This document shows positions 58,660 through 64,000 of a stretch of 64,000 nucleotides of DNA, piece after piece. How positions within the stretch are numbered: position 1 is the first letter of the stretch; each line of letters starts with the position of its first letter. The DNA is from Stutzerimonas azotifigens (GTDB taxonomy: Bacteria; Pseudomonadota; Gammaproteobacteria; Pseudomonadales; Pseudomonadaceae): the NCBI RefSeq assembly GCF_013522725.1, contig NZ_JAAMRF010000003.1, forward strand, positions 310,001 to 374,000. Reading direction: 5' to 3'. The notes under the pieces were generated by a model, which worked only from the letters and a program-made list of their open reading frames with translations, was not told the DNA's origin and made no database searches. Made by a program: the position numbers and the translations under genes.

Positions 58660-58673
<14 letters not shown>
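57186..58673 (+). CDS. Membrane sensor histidine kinase
   Basis: The 495-residue protein has membrane helices at ~18-40 and ~175-200 flanking a ~130-residue periplasmic domain (GVGRVYGAYVYDRDGKLVASAG suggests a CACHE-like or double-sensor fold). A HAMP segment, a dimerisation domain with the phospho-His in GVAHELGSPLS (about residue 283) and an ATPase domain with DDGPGV and GSGLGLAVAHGVV follow. It overlaps the response-regulator gene by 14 bp. The start could also be ATG 57168; no ribosome site decides. Confidence 0.92.
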
Positions 58674-60060
<1,387 letters not shown>

Positions 60061-60069
60061 CCGCAGCCG

Positions 60070-62421
60070 CTAGCCCCCGGCGCGCTGCGGTGCGGGGCGT
60101 TCCCGGTACTGGCGAGCGGACCATTCGCCCAGTTCGTCCAGTGACCGGGGCGGCGAAATCAGATAACCCTGCAGCAGGTCGCAGCCGGCACCGAGCAGCG
60201 CCGCCTGCATGGCTAGACTGTCGACGCCCTCGGCAGTGACCCTTTTGCCCTGGGCCTGGCAGAAGGCGACGATCGCCGCCAGGCCTTCGTGCAGCTCCGG
60301 CTGGGTCAGGCGCTTGACGATGGCCATGTCCAGCTTGATGGTGTCGGCGGGGTATTCGAGCATCTGCTGGATCGAGGTGTAGCCGACGCCGAAGTCGTCG
60401 ATGGCCACGCGAAAGCCGGCGGCGCGAATCGCCTGCACCACGTCCATGGTGCAGCTGCTGAGCTCGGCGGCGTAGGTCTCGGTCAGTTCGATCTCGATTC
60501 GCTCGGGCGCAATGCCGTGATGGCGGGCGCGCTCGATCAGGCAGTGGCAGATGCGTCGGTCGTTGAGCTGCGCCGACGACACGTTGATCGCCAGCACCAC
60601 GTCCTCGCCGAACAGCCTGGCCAGTTCGGCGTAGCTACCCATGGCCTTGTCCACCACCCAGGCGTCGATCTTGGCGAACAGGCCGGCGCGCTCGGCAATC
60701 GGGATGAACTCGGCGGGCGAGACCACGCCGAGCTCCGGCGAATGCCAGCGCAGCAGCGCCTCGCAGGTCACCACGCGCCCCTGGCCATCGATCGCCGGCA
60801 TGTAGGTCAGTGCCAGCTCACGGTCGCCGTGGAGCTGGCGCAGTTGCTCCTCTATCGCGCGGATGCGCTCGTCACGCTGCTCCAACTGGGCGGAGAAGGG
60901 CACCGCGACGTTCTTGCCTTCGGCCTTGGCCTGGTACATCGCGGTGTCGGCGCGGGTCAGCAGCTGGGTGATCGAGCCGGCATCTTCCGGATAGCGCGCG
61001 GTGCCGATGCTCACGCTGACCGGATAGGTACGCCCGTCGAGCCTGAAACCGCCGCGTGAAAGGCCGACCAGCGCACTGGTCAGTGCCGGCAGCGTGTTGT
61101 CCTGTGTCGGCGCCTTGAGCAGAATCGCGAATTCGTCTCCCGAGAGCCGCGCGAAGGTGGTTTCGGTGCCCGGATGGTGGCGCTGGTGCATCTGCAGCAC
61201 ATCGCCCACGCGAACGGCGAAGGCCCTGAGCAGGGCATCACCGGCGTCGTGGCCATGCTGGTCGTTGACCTGCTTGAAGTTATCCAGGTCCATGAACAGT
61301 AGGGCCAGCTGCCCGCCGTGGAGGCTGCATTGCTCGAACATCGCGGTGGCGAGCACGCCGAAGTGGGCACGGTTGCTGATGCGCGTGAGGGTATCGGTCC
61401 AGGAAATCTCCTGAATGCGTTGCAGCGCCGTGGTGTTGCGGTCGTGCAGGGTCTTCATGTTGACGGTCAGGCGGCCTATCTCACCGCCTTCACTCGGTTC
61501 GTCGAGCGCGTCGCGACGGTGCAGCAGCAGGTCGGTGAGCTGGGCGTCCAGGCGGCAGATCGGCGCGGTGACGTAGCGGCGAATCAGCCACAGCAGCAGG
61601 CCGATCGAGGCCAGGCACATCAGTGCGCTGCCGAACAGGAAGGCCAGGCGCAGTCCCTGCAGGCGCTGAGCCAGATAGTCGGGGCTGGGGACCAGTCGCG
61701 CGTGCAGCGAGCGCGTCAGCCCGACCTGGGCGGTGAGTTCGGCGCTGCGCGGGTCGAAACGATCGGCGATCTCCAAGGCCGCGCCGTACTCCGCTTCAAG
61801 GCGTTGCTTGAGGGTGAGGAAGTGGTCCGGGCGCACGGCCAACTGCAATGCGAACGCGTCCTGGCGCTGGCTCGGCAGGGGCCTGCTGGAGGAGGCCGGC
61901 AGGATGAAGTCGGTATGCAGCAGCAACGGGCCGCCGACCGCCTCGGCCAGGTAGATCATCTTCCCGGTCGCAGGCGATCGGCGTGCCTCGGCGATCACCT
62001 GCTGTTGGGCAGCACCGAGGGTGGAAAACGGCGAGAGGCTGCTTTCGAAGTAATAGGCCGGTTGGCCGTCGGGCTGCACGATCGCGAACGAAACGAACGA
62101 CAGCGTGGTGTTGGACAGCGAACGGATGCTCTGCTGGATGCGCAAGCCCAGGGTCTCGTTGCGGTAGCTGATATCCGACTCGCGCAGAAACAGCAGCAGT
62201 GATTCGCTGTTGCTGATGGCGTAAAGCACGCTGCGGTTGAAGGCCTGGTAGTCGGAAAAGGCCGATTTGAGTACCGCCAACTGCTGGTCCAGGCGCGCCT
62301 GTTCCAGGCCGACCAGGGACGCTCGCTGGGTCAGGTAGGCGGCGCTTGCCGCCAGCAGCTGGACGATCAGGATGACCGGAAAGATCACCAGCAGTGCACG
62401 TTTACCGAGCGTCATGAGCAT
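60070..62421 (-). CDS. GGDEF-EAL receptor, MbaA-like
   Basis: The 783-residue protein has a membrane helix at ~8-30, a ~230-residue periplasmic sensor domain, a second helix at ~258-282 and a HAMP-like segment. A GGDEF domain with SGDEF near residue 425 is followed by an EAL domain with CEALLRW near residue 552 and DDFGVGYTS. The architecture and the overlapping upstream PotD-like gene match V. cholerae MbaA, which is controlled by the norspermidine-binding protein NspS. Both catalytic motifs look usable. The start is ATG 62421 or 62415. Confidence 0.9.
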   Translation of the reverse strand: MLMTLGKRALLVIFPVILIVQLLAASAAYLTQRASLVGLEQARLDQQLAVLKSAFSDYQAFNRSVLYAISNSESLLLFLRESDISYRNETLGLRIQQSIRSLSNTTLSFVSFAIVQPDGQPAYYFESSLSPFSTLGAAQQQVIAEARRSPATGKMIYLAEAVGGPLLLHTDFILPASSSRPLPSQRQDAFALQLAVRPDHFLTLKQRLEAEYGAALEIADRFDPRSAELTAQVGLTRSLHARLVPSPDYLAQRLQGLRLAFLFGSALMCLASIGLLLWLIRRYVTAPICRLDAQLTDLLLHRRDALDEPSEGGEIGRLTVNMKTLHDRNTTALQRIQEISWTDTLTRISNRAHFGVLATAMFEQCSLHGGQLALLFMDLDNFKQVNDQHGHDAGDALLRAFAVRVGDVLQMHQRHHPGTETTFARLSGDEFAILLKAPTQDNTLPALTSALVGLSRGGFRLDGRTYPVSVSIGTARYPEDAGSITQLLTRADTAMYQAKAEGKNVAVPFSAQLEQRDERIRAIEEQLRQLHGDRELALTYMPAIDGQGRVVTCEALLRWHSPELGVVSPAEFIPIAERAGLFAKIDAWVVDKAMGSYAELARLFGEDVVLAINVSSAQLNDRRICHCLIERARHHGIAPERIEIELTETYAAELSSCTMDVVQAIRAAGFRVAIDDFGVGYTSIQQMLEYPADTIKLDMAIVKRLTQPELHEGLAAIVAFCQAQGKRVTAEGVDSLAMQAALLGAGCDLLQGYLISPPRSLDELGEWSARQYRERPAPQRAGG

Positions 62422-63481
62422 TGATCAGGGCGCTGATGATACGGCGGCGTGTCTGCGTTGACTCCAGCGGACGCGCTTCATAGACCTGGCTGCGTTGCAG
62501 CACGGGCGTGGATGGGTAAATGGAGCGGTCTTCCCGCAGGCGTTCGGGCAACAGTGAATACGCCGCGTCGTTGGGTGTCGCGACACCGAGCGCCTCGGCA
62601 TTGAGCGCTGCAATCTCCGGCTCGGCGAGAAACGCCAGGAAACGGTAGGCCAGTTCCTTGTTGGGTGTCCGCGAAGGCACCGAGAAACAGTCGGTCCACA
62701 GCAGGGTGCCTTCTTTCGGTACGACGTAGCGCCAGGGCTTGCCTTCGACGCCGTCCACTTCGTTGAGCACGTGCTGATCGCCGCTGAAGGCGAGTGCCAT
62801 GTCGGCGTGCTCCAGGTACCGCTGCGCCTTGAGCGAGGTGATGGCGTACTCATAGGTGAGCACCGCCGGCGCCTGCGCCTGGAGCATCTCGAAGGCGGCC
62901 TTGAGGGCGTCGTTGTCAGCCGTGTTGATGGACTGACCCAGGTAGATCAAGGGGCCTGCGAGGATGTCTTCGTGGTCCTCGATCATGATCACGTGGGGCC
63001 TGGTCACTGCTGGCCGCAGCAGGTCGGCCCAGGAGTCGGGCGCGACAGCGAGACGGTCGGCGCGATAGGCGATCCCCATGGTGCCCCACAGGTAGGGAAC
63101 GCTGTAAGGGCCGCACCGATCGCGCCAGGGCGACGCCAGGTGTTTGAGGTTGGGGAGGTTTTTTTCGCTGATGGCATCAAACATGCCGCGTGCGCCGAAA
63201 CGTTCGGAGCTGACCCGTTCGGTGAGTACCAGGTCGATGTGGTGGTCGGGCCTTGCGAGGATCTCGTCGCGCTTGTCACTGGTGTCGAAGTAGATCTGCT
63301 CGATCGCGACGCCAGTCCTGGCTTGCCAGCGCTCGATCACCTCCGCGCTGAGATAGTCCTCCCAGGTGAGCAGGGTCAGGTGCTGAGCCGCGGCAGCCAT
63401 CGTCGACAACGGCGCGCTCGACAGGAGTACGGCCACGCAGGCGCGTCGCAGCGCGCGGGGCAAGAAGCGTATGGGAGTCAT
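62402..63481 (-). CDS. PotD-like periplasmic binding protein (NspS-like)
   Basis: The 359-residue protein has a signal peptide (cleavage near MAAAA, about residue 30) and the polyamine-binding-protein fold. TLLTWEDYLSAEVIERW, VPYLWGTMGIAYRADRL and LVLTERVSSE align with PotD/NspS. There is no permease or ATPase gene; instead the gene overlaps the GGDEF-EAL receptor gene by 20 bp. It probably senses a polyamine and signals to that receptor rather than transporting. ATG 63481 gives the signal peptide. Confidence 0.88.
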   Translation of the reverse strand: MTPIRFLPRALRRACVAVLLSSAPLSTMAAAAQHLTLLTWEDYLSAEVIERWQARTGVAIEQIYFDTSDKRDEILARPDHHIDLVLTERVSSERFGARGMFDAISEKNLPNLKHLASPWRDRCGPYSVPYLWGTMGIAYRADRLAVAPDSWADLLRPAVTRPHVIMIEDHEDILAGPLIYLGQSINTADNDALKAAFEMLQAQAPAVLTYEYAITSLKAQRYLEHADMALAFSGDQHVLNEVDGVEGKPWRYVVPKEGTLLWTDCFSVPSRTPNKELAYRFLAFLAEPEIAALNAEALGVATPNDAAYSLLPERLREDRSIYPSTPVLQRSQVYEARPLESTQTRRRIISALINAHDAR

Positions 63482-63716
63482 CGAGAGTCCGATCGGGTCG
63501 GCGCCGCCCTCTCGATCGTGGTGGGATCGATTCCGGAGTGCGGGTGCCGTTGAGGCCTGTGTGCGTGAGCGCGAGATCCCTATCGGCCGGCCATCACTGC
63601 GCTTGAATACCGTGCGTCACCTCGGCAGATGAGCAGGGCGTGGCGCAGCGATGGCACTTTAATGGCGTCAACAGGACACCATCAATGTTTTTCTCGTGTT
63701 ACAGGCCGCTTGTCGA

Positions 63717-64000
63717 TCAGCGGAGCGTCGCCGGATGGCCGCGGCCCCGGGGCCGTGGCTGTGCCTGCAACCAGGGCGAAAGCAGGCGGGTGGACAGCGG
63801 AATGAAGAGGTAGGTCATCAAGGGCGTCAGCGCCAGTGTGGTGACCAGGATTCGAGCCACCAGGGACAGGTTGCTCAGCGCACCGCCGAACAGCAGATTG
63901 AACAGCAACGAGACGGGAAAGAACGCCAGCCAGATCGCCACGCTCTGCTTCCAGCGCGGCGGCCGTACGTCGCCCGAACCGAACCAGGCATCCAGACCGC
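63717..64000 (-). CDS. C-terminal end of an antibiotic-biosynthesis-monooxygenase-like membrane protein
   Basis: The frame is open to the window edge on the minus strand, so the start lies beyond 64000. About 93 residues are visible. A polar lead with RPPRWKQSVAIWLAFF is followed by two hydrophobic helices (SLLFNLLFGG and LVTTLALTPLMTYLFIPL) and a basic tail, the usual end of small ABM-domain proteins with a membrane anchor. The catalytic-type N-terminal domain is not in the window, so the call is tentative. Confidence 0.6.
   Translation of the reverse strand, partial: GLDAWFGSGDVRPPRWKQSVAIWLAFFPVSLLFNLLFGGALSNLSLVARILVTTLALTPLMTYLFIPLSTRLLSPWLQAQPRPRGRGHPATLR

Noticed and set aside
60061-60090. 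GC-rich hairpin at the convergent ends of the regulator and MbaA-like genes
   Set aside because: CCGCAGC and GCTGCGG can pair but the loop is long and there is no U-tract. The second gene's coding sequence lies within it.

Overview
The window is about 64 kb of GC-rich bacterial chromosome with gene order typical of Pseudomonas in the broad sense. Markers are hemY-algQ-algP, hemB-ppk next to convergent ppx, trxA-rho-ubiD, and ntrBC-glnA-thiI-typA. The mix of housekeeping genes with a caa3-like oxidase and many c-di-GMP proteins would suit the P. stutzeri group, but I cannot fix the species by reading alone. I saw no tRNA, rRNA, CRISPR array, prophage or intact insertion sequence.

Region 1 (1-8695) holds the end of hemY, then algQ, algP, a TIGR02444 gene, an ABC-F ATPase with a small MscS channel, a LysE exporter, a cytochrome c-FTR1 iron permease fusion with a possible Fur box, and a YaiI protein. 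Region 2 (8661-17257) holds a MucR-like MHYT-GGDEF-EAL protein, a thioesterase, elbB, the hemB-ppk operon behind a clear PhoB-box promoter, and convergent ppx. Region 3 (17515-24977) holds trxA, rho, ubiD, a ferredoxin-type flavin reductase, a YdeP-like molybdoenzyme at an apparent synteny break, and trmL.

Region 4 (24976-34666) is the nitrogen-control block: ntrC, ntrB, two tandem DUF4124 genes, glnA, thiI and typA. The glnA upstream region has a textbook sigma-54 promoter and two NtrC sites. ntrB appears to have a similar arrangement. Between thiI and typA is an inverted repeat built of 7-bp units that has lengthened ThiI by 11 residues.

Region 5 (34667-41452) is accessory. It has a truncated two-partner-secretion transporter joined to the 3' part of an amidohydrolase gene (a deletion scar), a LysR-azoreductase pair, a DUF2147 protein, a DRGH nuclease and a DUF2238 membrane protein. 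Region 6 (41589-48002) is a tightly overlapping caa3-like cytochrome oxidase operon that runs into a tri-haem cytochrome and a DedA protein.

Region 7 (48139-64000) has ltaE, an HpnE-like flavoprotein, an acetoacetate-decarboxylase-fold protein and several small signalling modules. These are (a) a binding protein-diguanylate cyclase-binding protein operon with no transporter genes, (b) a histidine kinase and sigma-54 activator divergent from a DUF4168 gene that has its own -24/-12 promoter and nearby palindromes, and (c) a PotD-like binding protein overlapping a GGDEF-EAL receptor, in the layout of NspS-MbaA. A sorbosone-dehydrogenase-like enzyme with its cytochrome lies between (a) and (b). 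Modules (a) and (b) are the best candidates for undescribed systems.
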